A stretch of DNA of 64,000 nucleotides from Stromatinia cepivora (GCA_014898415.1 RCTD01000010.1:1178001-1242000); one strand, 5' to 3'. Shown: positions 46,589-58,071, counted from the stretch's first letter. Program-made: numbers and translations. The notes: generated by a model not told the origin, from the sequence alone.

Positions 46589-49500
46589 ATGCTCTCATCC
46601 TCAGAACGCAAAAGAATTCGCGAGGTTCGCCGGTACTACAAAAGGTCTCCCGATGACCCGCCTATTGCCGGTGAAAGTGTGCCAGCCGAAAGTCCCGAGA
46701 CAGTTCGGTCCGTAGGAAAAGCTAGCAGCCCGAATAGTACTTTGACAGCCTTGATGCAACTAATAACGTGGCGTCTCGGTGCGGGGAGGGCTATGGTGTC
46801 TGTTGTAGATGATAATGCACAAGTATTTGTGATTCCGATCAAGACTATCACAATAGTTCACTTACTGTTTATAGTACTTTCTTGCGGAAGCAACAAAGAC
46901 ATTGGATTTGTCAGACTCTTCAAAACATGACCCAGGCGATGATTTATGGATGGGTTGTGGAGGGTAAGCTATCTTAAAGTAGTCGATGTGGAACTTTTTC
47001 TAACAAATATTACGATTACTAGAACTATCCGTAGCCAAGCCCTTTGTGCAGTGAGTTTCTCTGTTCCGCTGATCGCTCATCACTAATATACTGCCACTAG
47101 TATACTATAGAAGTTGTCCCTGAGCCGAACCATTATGCCTGTTTTAGCGTTCCGGATTTAATGGCTGATCCGAGGTTCTGTAACTTGCCTTATGTTGCAG
47201 GAGGGCCGAGATTTCGATATTATGCAGGAACCCCTTTGATCAGTAATACTGGGATACCAATTGGAAGTGTCTTTGTCATTGATCCAAGACCACGCGAGCC
47301 AGCTACAGGGGCAGAAATTGATTTCCTGGGATTGATGGCAAAAAACGTTATGGAATATCTTGAAATGAAACGAGAAAGTGTGCAATTGAGACGCAATGAT
47401 GTTATGTCCAAAGGGTTAGCTGCATTAGTTGAGGGTCAAAGCAGGATCCCGCGGCAGGTCGTAACAGATATCGTCGTCAAGGGCCAAGAAGTTAATGGGA
47501 CCCGCTCGGATGAAGCTAACATGATTAACACTAACTTAAGGAGTAGTCTAATCGTCACTGACAATTCTTTAGCTACAGTCGCTGAACAGTCATTAAACAA
47601 CATAGTGGGGCCCCCACGCTCACTCGTCGGTGAGAACCCATTACATGATATCTCACCTAATACTCCCATGGGGCCCCTGGCATTGACTGATGCTCCGGCT
47701 ACCCATGATCGAATACTCTCACGAGGTGCCAATTTACTGAGAGAATCCCTTGATGTTGATTATACGATCTTCTTTGATATGAGTGTTGGCTTTTCAACCA
47801 GTGTCGAAAATGGACAGAACGGGGAAGTTAGATTACCTGAAGATGCAGTGTTGGATGCATCAGATACATGCAATGACTTTACCTCAACCCCCGCCCATCT
47901 TGTTCAAGAAAATGATATCAGTTTGTTGAATATATCCGCGCGGCCTTGTTCGCTAAACAGGAGGACTAATGAAGCAGGTTCGGCCAAAGTTAGAAGTTTT
48001 TCCACTTCGGTATCTTCATCGCTGGACGGTAGCACATTATCCTGTAACTTGTACAGGGCACCGAATGAAAAGGATCTGCAAAGGCTATCAAAGAGGTATC
48101 CCAAGGGTAAAGTGTGGACATTCAATGGCTATGATTCCGAATCTTCAGAATGCGAAGACTCATCACCCTCTAAACAAATGTTTGCTATGCAACATAACCC
48201 ACAGCAGCGCTGTCGAGTCAGAAAGACCGATCGCAGCATTATGAAGCAATGCTTCCCTAATGCTCGAGAGGTTCTTTTTGCTCCTCTTTCAGAAGCAGGA
48301 ACTGGATTACCGATAGTGGCATGCTTTGCAGTATCGCTACGAGACATAGCGATTTTCACTTCCGATACAGAAAAGGCATTCGTTCGTGGCTTTCTAAATA
48401 GTGTATCTATTGAGTATAATCGAATATCCATCGCGGCCGCCGATCGTCAAAAGGGAGACTTCATATCAAGTATATCGCATGTGAGTAACCTCATTTTATC
48501 TATCTTTCATCTATTTTGGAATGTCTTTCTACAAAATGCAGAAGGTCTCTCCTTGTATGGCGCGACATAGGCATTTTTTCAATGCTTGGAAAAATATAGT
48601 TTTTCGAAAATTGATTATTTGAATAAATCAATTGTTCTAGATAAATCCAATCTTTCAAATGACCTCTTTCTCTAAATTCTTTTCAAGTCTTTGAGTCATT
48701 TCAGAAATCAAAAGCTTGTCATTCATTGTTGGACTTTAAGTTCGGACTTGTTGGATATCTTAATTGTTGGGTGGCACGTGCGTGAGGTCCTTCCTGGGTT
48801 CGGCTCTGCCTCCGCACGTGCTACCCGACAACTAATCCAATGTCGTCTAGTTTTCACGATTATTCTTACGATCAAGTCCTTAACCTATAAAATCTTCAGA
48901 GTTGCAACTGACGGACGGAAGGAACTGAAATCGCCGCTTCACGGCATACTGGGATCTGCCGGTATTTATGTTCGGTTGGAATGCTCAGGATATGTTCTAA
49001 TGACTCTGACAGAGCTCTTAAGCGAGACGAATCTTGACAATGGTCAATTCGAACTTTGCTCGACAATCGAAACGTGTGGACGAGTCCTTCAAGAAACTTT
49101 AATGGATGTTCTTGAATACTCCAAGGTATGAGATTTGGCTTTTTTGAAACTTTTCGCGGCTACGATTCCCTGCAAATACTTGTCGAACTCTCACCCACAC
49201 AAAGCTAATACTTCTAGCTGAACAACCTAAAGAAAGATAAAGGAACTGGAGGAAAGGCCTCGAATAAGAATGGAGATACTTCAAATTCTCAACAAGTAAG
49301 CGGCGAAAGCCTCACTAGCGGGGACATGGATTCACTACCTCTAGATCTTGCTAGAATGTGCGAGGATTCGGTGGCAATTGTTGCAGCTGCATACATGCAT
49401 CACAGAACAAATTCGGAACATCTTCTTTACCGAGTAATGCAACCTCCAGGAACGGCGGACAGGCAAGAAAATCAGATGTTGTACAAATCTAGCTCCGTCA

Positions 49501-51116
49501 CTGTATCTCTACACATTGCATTTAATGATTGGCACTTTTTCTGCTCTCCAGGATCCGTACAGCGAATCATCATGAATCTAGTCGGGAACAGTCTCAAGTA
49601 TACCTCGGCAGGCTTCATAGATATTTCTTTAACTGTTGAATCTGCGAAAAATGACAACCCTGTTGTATCAACGACACCAACACCGAAGATATCCGGTGAT
49701 GATGATTTGGTTGTACTTCGAGTTAGTGATAGTGGCAAGGGCATTTCCAGCGAGTTTTTGAAGAGCAAACTCTTTATAGCCTTTTCTCAAGAGTCGTCGT
49801 TAGCGCCGGGTACTGGTAAGAATTTAATACTGTCTCTAGTCATGTTGATAGGCTAATTTTTTCAAGGACTTGGGCTTCACATTGTGGATTCTCTCGTACG
49901 GATGTATAATGGAACCATCAATGTCCAAAGTCAAATTGATCATGGCACTACGGTTACAGTCAAACTACCTCTCGCGAAGGCAGCTTCTGATTTAACTTCT
50001 GTCGCACCTGCCGATCCACTTCCCAAGGACCAAGTTGACGAAGTAAAGAGGCTGCTTCAGCAATCCAAATATTCCACTTTTTCGACACATGGCTTTCATT
50101 CTGGCTCATCTGGTTATCTGATGAAATCCATACACGGTTATCTTACCAAGTGGTTCGGCATGAATCATGATGCTGATGATCCTGCTGCTGATATTGCATT
50201 TGTCACAGAAGAGAGACTCGGTGTATTCCTGTCACAATTGATGATAGCCGGTTCATTCAAGCCTTCGCTTATAATAGTGGTTCGCTATGTTCCAAGCCAC
50301 GCCCATGCATCCCAACAAAGCTCATTTAATGGCATCCCCCTTGAAAGTCTGACAATACCTTTTGGTCCTTGGAAATTGCTGAAAACATTACTCACCTACT
50401 TATCTCCGAGGCAAGTATCGCCAACGACTCTGCCTATGACCGAAAATAAGTATTCTTACAACAGCCCTTTGGCCTCTCCAATGCCTGATATTCAAAAGGA
50501 GCTTGGGATGTCCACCACCAGACCCGCTGCTGATGAAGTACTTCCTGAAAAGCCACTTGTTGCACCTCAAAATTTACCGAAACCTTCTCAACCTACAATT
50601 CTTTGCGTTGACGATAATCCAATCAACCTTCGCCTCCTCAGAGCCTACTTTCACAAACTGAAATTTGACATCACGTGTGCGGAAAATGGAGCCGTGGCGT
50701 TTGAAAAGTATCGTCTTCAACCTAATGGATTTGATCTTGTCTTCATGGGTAAGTGTAGTCTACTTTCCTCCCAATATTAGCTTCCTTCTTGGTTAGGAAA
50801 TCAAACCAAATATTAATTCATATATCTACACAATGCCTCAGGATTGAACTAATGCATGTAATTAATAATAGATATTAGCATGCCCATCTGTGATGGCTAT
50901 CAATCTACACGAATGATTCGATGTCTCGATAACCTGCAGCAAAGTATCAATCCCATACCATTACCACCAACTCGTATCGTGGCACTCTCAGCCGCATATT
51001 CAGATACGGATATGGAAAAGGCGAAGGCGGCCGGTGTGAATGATTTCTATATGAAGCCGATGAAGGTTAGTAGATTGGAGACGTTGATGAGGGATTGGGG
51101 GTATTTTGATTCATGA
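46589..51116 (+). CDS. Hybrid sensor histidine kinase (GAF - HisKA - HATPase - REC)
   Basis: Nine exons join in phase: 46589-46822, 46875-46963, 47024-47051, 47101-48480, 48922-48961, 49013-49125, 49218-49815, 49867-50748 and 50872-51116, giving about 1202 residues. A GAF-like sensor spans the first four exons (VVDDNAQYFLAEATKTLDL, VPEPNHYACFSVPDLMADPRF, FRYYAGTPLISNTGIPIGSVFVID). The H-box, HELKSPLHGILGSAE, is assembled from exons 4-6. The N-box is NLVGNSLKYT, and the G1/G2 boxes are VSDSGKGI and GTGLGLHIV. The C-terminal receiver has acidic DDN, the phospho-acceptor in FMDISMPICDG, and Lys in YMKPMK. It should autophosphorylate and pass phosphate towards an HPt protein and the HOG/Skn7 branches. 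The fungal class is not assigned. Intron 4 is unusually long (441 bp). Confidence 0.92.
48766..48832. repeat. Strong hairpin inside intron 4 of the histidine kinase
   Basis: The arms GTTG-GGTGGCACGTGCG and CGCACGTGCTACCCGACAAC pair over about 20 bp with a small bulge, around a loop of roughly 25 bases. Each arm contains the palindrome GCACGTGC. It sits about 90 bp before the 3' splice site of a 441-bp intron. Confidence 0.85.
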
Positions 51117-51982
51117 TCAGGAAACAAAGATTTGAAGGATGGAGGGGGAATCTAGAAAACTGGGTTATGGAAGATAACATCAAGATGGAGATGGAGATGT
51201 AATAAAAGTCGCGGGTTGAAGATGATTATGGTGGTGATGGTTAGACCACGAGAACGGATACCAGGGAGTTCGGACACATAAAGGGTGGTGGCATATTGTG
51301 TCCCAGAACTATGGATGGTCAATTTATGTCAAATCAATATGTACATTCAATCTGGTCAAGTGAAATAGAAATTCCGATGCCAATTGGTCAATTCAATCAC
51401 CTGATCTTCTTGATTAGGAATTTCGAAAAATCGAAGTTCCAATCATTTTTCGAAAATCCATCAAAATTTATATCCTCAATTTTTGATCTCGGAGAAATCC
51501 CATCTTGCCATAAACATATACCATATCCAGTTAAAGCATGACTGTCGGTTAGCCATATTGGCCGCTCAATCAATCTGCTCAATTGATAAATCATATGATT
51601 TACGTTAACTGAAAATTCCATTCCTGCCTAGGACACATATAAGCATATGAGGCATAGGTGATATCTACAGATCAGTCTGAAACTCATGTTATGGTATAGC
51701 ATAGATGATTGAAGGGAGGGGACGGCTACAAGTCACATTCACCCAGACCCCCCACCCCAGTGTCGATTGGGCTTCGGTTCTGGCTCCAGTTAATTGGTCA
51801 TGAGCACTTCGATAGCCATTAGTCAATTCGCCCAGGGATGAATTTGGATCTTGTGAAAAGGAGCCAGGGAAACAGAATAAAAAATAAATGATGCTTGATG
51901 AATGGCGCGCTGAAACCCTTCCATTGTTATTTATAGTATCTATACTTTATACTAACAAAGCATTTCAGGCATAAATTCACAC
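51117..51982. other. Intergenic
   Basis: 3' flank of the histidine kinase and 5' flank of the MITE complex. No supported gene. Confidence 0.5.
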
Positions 51983-52187
51983 TCAATCTTTAGGCTGCGC
52001 AGAAATAACCCGCAACCCATAGGTATCCGTGGATAATCCGCTTTATGGATTATTTATTGAAGATATTATTCGTTTTGTAAATTATCTATTAAGATTTTAA
52101 AATAATCTGTTTTATATAGATTATTTATGGATTAATAAATAATTTGTATAATTTATAAAGATTAGTATAAAAATTAATATAATAATA

Positions 52188-52625
52188 ACGTGGTTTATCA
52201 GTACGTGCACCATATCAGCTGGTGCACCACTTCAAAATCACACCAAAATTAATGGTTTCCTAATATTCGTTTTTTATTAATTAATCAATATTTTTGAAAA
52301 TTAAAAGAAGTTTTAATAATAAATAAAAATCTAATGATAGGAAATCTAAATTTTATATAAATATTTCTATTATATTTCAGAAAAAGTCTAAATTGTCACG
52401 ATTTTCGTTACAAAACACTTATTCTAGTAATAACTCTTATAGTAATCTAACTTTTTGAAAACTAACTTGATTTTTATGATACTTTTATTATTAAATATTA
52501 TATATAGAAAATTTATTAAATTCCATTAATAAATAAAGGAAGTGCACGGTTACGCACAGACGAATTTTGTATGGAAAAAGGAGTGGTGCACCAGCTGATA
52601 TGGTGCACGTACTGATAAACCACGT
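52188..52625 (+). mobile_element. Mariner-type MITE, copy A (438 bp)
   Basis: Perfect terminal inverted repeats of about 45 bp start ACGTGGTTT and are flanked by TA on both sides (52186-52187 and 52626-52627), as in Tc1/mariner insertions. After the first 9 bp, each TIR contains two tandem 17-bp modules, ATCAGTACGTGCACCAT and ATCAGCTGGTGCACCAC. The interior is AT-rich and non-coding. It is inserted in the hAT-like MITE. Confidence 0.88.
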
Positions 52626-52764
52626 TATAGGAATAGCTTCAAAAATAAATGAATATTTATCAATCTATATAGATTATTTATTAATCTATAAATGATAAAT
52701 ATCTATAGATATTTGTGGATAATCTGTTAATTATCTATAGATATTTATTTAGATTCTTCAATTA

Positions 52765-53201
52765 ACGTGGTTTATCACCGAGTGGATCATATCACCGAAT
52801 GGATCACTCAATTTACATACAAAATTCGTCTGTGCGTAACCGTGCCCTTTCTTTATTTATTCATAGAATTTTTTGAAAATTGAATATATAAAATTTAATT
52901 ATAAAAATGTTACAAAAATCTAATCTTTTTTCGAAAATTCGAATTAATATAAGAATTATTATAAAAATAGTTTTTTTGTAACGAAAATCGTGACATTTTC
53001 AATTTTTTATTGAATATAATAGAAATATTTGTATAAAAATTAGCTTTCTAAGAAATTAAATTTTTATTATTATTTTAAATTCTTTTATTTTTCAAAAATA
53101 ATGATTAGTTATTAAAATATGAATATTTAAAAATGGCTAATTTTGGTGTATTTTCAAATGATCCATTCGGTGATATGATCCACTCGGTGATAAACCACGT
53201 T
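52765..53201 (-). mobile_element. Mariner-type MITE, copy B (437 bp), opposite orientation
   Basis: TIRs of about 43 bp start ACGTGGTTT with TA on both sides (52763-52764 and 53202-53203). The two 17-bp TIR modules are ATCACCGAGTGGATCAT and ATCACCGAATGGATCAC, so the layout matches copy A while the module sequence differs. The interior matches copy A in inverted orientation; GGTTACGCACAGACGAATTT is shared (near 52550 in A and, as its complement, near 52825-52845 in B). It is 139 bp from copy A in the same host MITE. Confidence 0.88.
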
Positions 53202-53288
53202 ATCCATTCTGTTAATGGATTATCTATGGATTATCCATCAGAATCATTATTCGCCCTGCGGGTAATTGTTGCGCAGCCTATCAATCTT

Positions 53289-53777
53289 CATTTCTGCACT
53301 CTTACCAACCACAACGACTTTCACGTATCCTCAAATCACATCCCACACATTGCACGGCATCGGGGGCATAAAAATGGTCGTGGGGGTCAATCCTATTAGT
53401 TAAAGCAACGATTTTTTATCGAATACTAGAGTTAGAGTAATAAAGCGGCAAGTGCCAGTATTTACTCGATGCCTATAAAGAATGTAAATGTTCCCGAAGC
53501 GAACAAAATCCAATGCATAAAGTATGGGTGTGAGTAAAACCCGGGTGTGATGTAACCCTAAGGAAAATTGAACGAATGGAAGGTCCCCAAGGGGATAGTG
53601 CAATACGTGTCTTGAAAGAGAACAATGGAACTCGGAAGCCCGAGTCTGCGTTCCTTTCATTTTTTTCATCCTCTTCTTTACCGATCTTTTGATTATGCCA
53701 AACTCCATGTCAACTTCGGATTCCGTCCTGCAGAACCGTAGCTAGTGAAATATATTCCATTTTGAAGTGAATGGGGC
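53289..53777. other. Intergenic
   Basis: About 490 bp to the right of the MITE complex and downstream of the minus-strand orphan; no gene is supported. Confidence 0.45.
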
Positions 53778-54444
53778 CTATTGGCACTCTTGGGCTTCAT
53801 TCGGATCTTGGGCACCCTCATTATTATTCGGTTGTTGCAAAGCTGCATCAGCGGAGTTAATCCTATCCCATGTTTGACGTAAGACTAAATCGTACAACCT
53901 TTGTCTTTCCTCCCTTGCTGCAATTTCGGACTGCCAAATCCCCCCAGTGTGCCCGATGCGTGATAAAAATGACGTTTGGTATTGTCTATGGATTTCAGAA
54001 TCCAGTTGTAAGCCTTCAAGCTCACTTGGATCCCCTGCAGGCAACTTGTCGTTTTGGATATAACATATTCTGATTGCCAAACCGACCCTCCAGCTCCCTC
54101 CTCAGTGGTAACAATTTATCCATTAGTGCATTCACAGCATCTCTTCGAATCCTGGGTTCGGATCTGAGCTCGTTCCATTTACTTCTAATAGCTGACTTGG
54201 TAAAAAGTGTTTCTGGTGTGGCACTACCCGATTCACGCAGCGTCTTCAGACGATCCGAGATTAAGTCAAAAGATCCATCATGAAGGGATGTTATACAATC
54301 CCTCACTATACCCCGAATCCCATAGTCAGAGCTTCCTAGGTATTGTTTTTCTCCCCCCTATAGTGCTTGAGTTTTCCCCCCTGCAGTGTACCAGTCTATG
54401 GCGAGTAGTATGACTGCAAGTTCCCACGACGTCCACGGTTTCAT
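53778..54444 (-). pseudogene. Unknown gene with in-frame stop and frameshift
   Basis: From ATG 54444 one frame reads MKPWTSWELAVILLAIDWYTAGGKTQAL, then TAG at 54360-54358 where Gln CAG would fit, then GGEKQYLGSSDYGIRGIVRDCITSLHDGSFDLISDRLKTLRESG to RFGNQ. Near 54060 the protein-like frame moves by one base to GDPSELEGLQLDSEIHRQYQTSFLSRIGHTGG and ends at 53778 with a Gln/Asn/Glu-rich tail. The predicted protein is helical and charged. The WELAVILLAIDW opening recalls SANT/Myb-like starts, but the similarity is weak. Not recognised otherwise. A short intron across the second break was tried and no GT-AG pair restored the frame. Confidence 0.5.
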
Positions 54445-55754
54445 CGTCGTACTTGATAAACGACGTGGTCGATATCAAGGAGTGCAATTTAGACCTTTAA
54501 TTTCGATGGCCTTCAAGGACGAAGACACAGGAGACGGCCAGCTGAAGGAATTTCGTCAATGAAAGTAGACTATCCCGAATATTAGTTCATCTATTTCTAT
54601 TCCCAAATCCAATCAATAGTTGAAGAAACCATCAAGAATAAAGGCTTTCAGGAGAGCATAGATGGATATCATGCAGCTCAAAACGACGAAATGAACTTAC
54701 AGTGATATGTGTTGTCGAAACTTGTCGTTGTTTTTGATGTTTTCGTTGTGGATGAAGAAGAAGAAGAAGGAGGAAAAGTGGAAGCAGAGGATGGGAAGCA
54801 AGCAACTGTATTTATGCACAAATCTGAGGGTATGTTCATGCACCAAATGCACAATATGACTGGAAAATCGGGGCATCTTGAGTCAAAATTGTATACTGGC
54901 CTTCGTAATCACTTGGTTATTACTATTCATACCTTATGAAAACACTGTTTTTGATGATCGCAGCATGATTTCGAGTCAACCATTTTCTTCGGCCTCATTT
55001 ATGCCTCTCGTTATTTGCAGTCACACTCTTTGGCTGTGTCATATCGAGTTTATTGAGCATGATTTCGAGTCAACAATTTTCTTCGGCCTCATCGATGCCT
55101 TTGGGTACTTCCAATCTTCCCTTTGACTGTGCCATATCGAGTTTATTGGGCATGATTCCCAGTCAGAACTTTGCGCCGAACCTCATCATTCACTTGAATA
55201 TTGCCAGTCATTCCATAACCAGTCATCGCTGCCATGCTCAGAATCATGCCTGAGAACTGAGTATGACGTATATTAATGATGTGAATGACAATATTCAGAT
55301 GTATGAAGATATCCTGACTTATGACGTGTAGGAAGTATGAAAATTAGGGAGGCCGCAGAGATAAATGAAACACTAAATTTAGTGATTTATTCAAAGCTCT
55401 GCTTTTTTAGTGACTTGTAACCCAACCGCTGCCTGTTCAACACCGATGAATCTGTATGAATATTACTCATATTGAATAAATAGGCTTCCTCTGATTCCAC
55501 AAATCTTTTCGTGGACAGGTATGACTGATGTGAAATATGAACGAAATTGGCGTATTGTCCCCTGGATCCTGCTGAGTAATACCATGCAGGAATTGTGAGA
55601 TCAGAGAAGCTATTAAGTTGGCTGATTGGTGTATCAACCCAGATTGCCCAGATATACGAAAAAATCAATCTTCAAATAACACCATGTCAAAATGCCTCCA
55701 TATCCAAAGGAAACCGCAATCAATAACTCCAAAATGAAAAATTCCCAACATCCT
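54445..55754. other. Gene-poor interval with a minisatellite
   Basis: About 1.3 kb. It contains the 93-94 bp tandem repeat described separately and short ORFs, among them a 93-codon minus-strand ORF (55387-55668) with no recognisable feature. Confidence 0.45.
54963..55180. repeat. 93-94 bp minisatellite (2.3 copies)
   Basis: Units beginning GCATGATT at 54963, 55057 and 55150 share the GAGTCAAC, TTTTCTTCGGCCTCAT and CATATCGAGTTTATTG blocks. The third copy is partial. The + strand frame gives SMISSQPFSSASFMPL and SMISSQQFSSASSMPL, so the repeat may descend from coding DNA. Confidence 0.85.
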
Positions 55755-56720
55755 CTATTTGATGGGATACAAGCCACTCCAATTTAAATCCTCCTCTGAA
55801 AATTTCTCAGGCTTGTATTCACCCCTCAAATCATTCATCACGCCCAATGAAAAGCCGGCTTTCATGGCTTTCTTCCGATTCCACAAGATTCTTCGAATCA
55901 AGAATCTTATGACATGCCCATGAACTCCGAGCATGTCCACCCAGTCCTCTCTCTCCATCACGAACATTGCAAATCCGATACCGTCAAAATTGCTGGCAAT
56001 GGAAATGGCCGTGGATCTTGGAAGGAAGACGTAATAAGCCCGGAGTTGTGCAGCAATCCACAGGCGACACTGGGCGTTTGTGTAGTCGTTTTGGGGAATT
56101 GTTGCCCAGCCTATCTTTGGAGTCCAGTCTGGGTCCTTTCTTGGCTGGTCTCGCTCGCAGATATTGACGACTATAAAATTTGTTCATTAGTTAACCTGCA
56201 TCTGTAATGTGTCACCAAGTTCCCATGCAATTCAGAATTCACCTGCATTAATTGGCCAGAGCAATCAAGCATACGGATCCAGAAATTGCTTATATATAGA
56301 TCTGTTATACCAGAATAAGTGTTCAGGAAAGTATTGATAGGATCAATTTTCTTTTGAACGAAAGCCTTGCCTGAGAACTGGGCTTTTTCGGGTCGTGGAA
56401 ATCAGGTATATTGAAACAATTGTAATGCAAGGGTAAAATTTACGATGCATCCAAACGATGATGAGAATTGAATCATAAATGGGCCTTTTCTACTTACGGG
56501 TATCGTCCGATTTGTCGGAGCTTTGGTTCTTGTAAACCTTTGTCGAAGGGAAGCTCTTGCAAGTGAGCTTCGACTTGATAAGTTGAAAAGACATCTTTAT
56601 CCTTGCGAATATTGATTGACTTGATGAATCCGTATCGACGATGATGATAGCAATAAAGTGAAGAAGAAAAACAGAGAACAAAATTACAAGACGTTTCGAG
56701 ATGACGAAAATCGAGGGCAT
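55755..56720 (-). CDS. Orphan protein with N-terminal signal/anchor, three exons
   Basis: Exons 56720-56498, 56370-56275 and 56170-55755 join in phase (introns 127 and 104 bp; the second has a TTAACTAATG branch region) to give 244 residues. The N-terminus MPSIFVISKRLVILFSVFLLHFIAIIIV is a signal peptide or a type II anchor. The long last exon is strongly protein-like (DWTPKIGWATIPQNDYTNAQCRLWIAAQLRAYYVFLPRS, DWVDMLGVHGHVIRFLIRRILWNRKKAMKAGFSLGVMNDLRGEYKPEKF). No known domain is recognised. ATG at 56783 is an alternative start but gives a weaker leader. The middle exon boundary is the least certain part. Confidence 0.55.
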
Positions 56721-56783
56721 TTTGTGCTGAAAAGATAGTTTATACACCAATATCGGTACTTGCTGTGCTAAAGAAGCCATCAT

Positions 56784-58071
56784 GCCCTCAAGTCGGTTAG
56801 CTTACAGACCAAAACCCGAAATTTGTGAGGGGGTGTGAAATAATTGGCCAGATCCTCTACTAGCAACACAAAAGCCGAACGGCTTCTTTTCTAAAGAATG
56901 TTTCTAGGGCTTTGAAATGATTTATGTATGAAATAAAACAGACGTAATAAAATTAAGAACAATACTTTACAGAATGCAAAGACTATACTTCATATCTTCA
57001 TATCTTCATATGCAAACTAGCAAGGTAATGGCTGGTGCTCACTGGAAAGGAAAAAAGACGTTGGGTGCTCTTCTTGCTCTCACACAAAAGATACCTTATT
57101 TTGCGTTAGTTCACATTTTAAGGACTTCTCATTATTCGACTACTTTCAATTACTCGATTGAAACAAATGAGTCTACTGTAAGAGTCGAATCGATTTCGGA
57201 GCCAATATAGAACTCACTCTAGCCAGCGTTGTAAGAGTAAAATGACAGAATTGATGGTATGAAAAGCCTCTAATATGCAAGCCCCTTCCAATAGGGAAGT
57301 TAGGAAAAATGAACGAAATGCGCCCATTCTCAAAATCATATGGCTGTTCTTTTCGGACTTCGGTACGCAACTAATGCCCGGAGGTCTAACACTTGCTAGG
57401 CCTCACGTGGTCAATAATAACTCAGGTAGACTAGAGATATTCGAGAGGACATCATTCATTTCCTTTCTGCGGTTGACTGAACCTTCTTCCTCGTTAAATT
57501 CCGGTGGTGATTAGTTCTGTACCCATGGTCCACGTATTGCTATTATGGAGGCACACTTGTTGCCCAAGACCCGGCATGGTGGTTGGCGGAAGACATTAGA
57601 GGATTTTAAGTTCATAGGATCGTCATTCATTCTTTGCACATAGTGGTGATCTCATATCTCTCCTCGTGAAACGTCATCGTCGTTATCATTGTACTGTATC
57701 CTCTGACTAATCAATTTGAAGGAGCTAGAGCTTTTCTGGCTTAGATAAGAAACTCACGGTTACGTCATCAAGAGTAGCCGCAGCCTTGTGCGGGAAAAAA
57801 TAAATTTGATAGTCTTAAAGAAATATTTTGAGTCACTCATTGCCCCACCACAAGTCACAACTCTTTAGAAGACAAATGTATTTGCACAGTTTTTGAAAAA
57901 ATATTAATGAAGAGGAAGTATGTTTAGGATATCTAAAGGATTTCTTAAAGGTTTATTCAAAAGGAGGAGCCGTAGAATACAACGCTAAAGGTCACCATTT
58001 TCAATCTGGCTTCTCGAATTCGGCGAAGTACAACAAATCTCCTCTCAAACTTTCACAGTATTAGCACCAAG
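56784..58071. other. Intergenic
   Basis: 1.3 kb between the orphan gene and SUA5. It includes a short TCTTCATA microsatellite near 56988-57012 and no supported gene. Confidence 0.5.

Larger units (their letters stand above)
51991..53280. mobile_element. hAT-like MITE carrying two nested MITEs
   Basis: Terminal inverted repeats begin TAGGCTGCGCA at 51991 and end TGCGCAGCCTA at 53280; a second block ACCCGCA matches 11-12 bp further in. Both sides are flanked by the perfect 8-bp duplication TCAATCTT (51983-51990 and 53281-53288), the hallmark size of hAT insertions, and the TAG start also fits hAT. Subterminal GGATTATCCA-type repeats occur on both sides. Removing the two inner elements and their TA duplications leaves about 411 bp with no coding capacity, so it would depend on a transposase elsewhere. 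Confidence 0.85.

Noticed and set aside
48766..48832. The intronic hairpin as a tRNA gene
   Set aside because: The loop contains GGGTTCGGCTC, which resembles a B box, but the arms form one long stem and no cloverleaf, anticodon arm or proper A box can be drawn.
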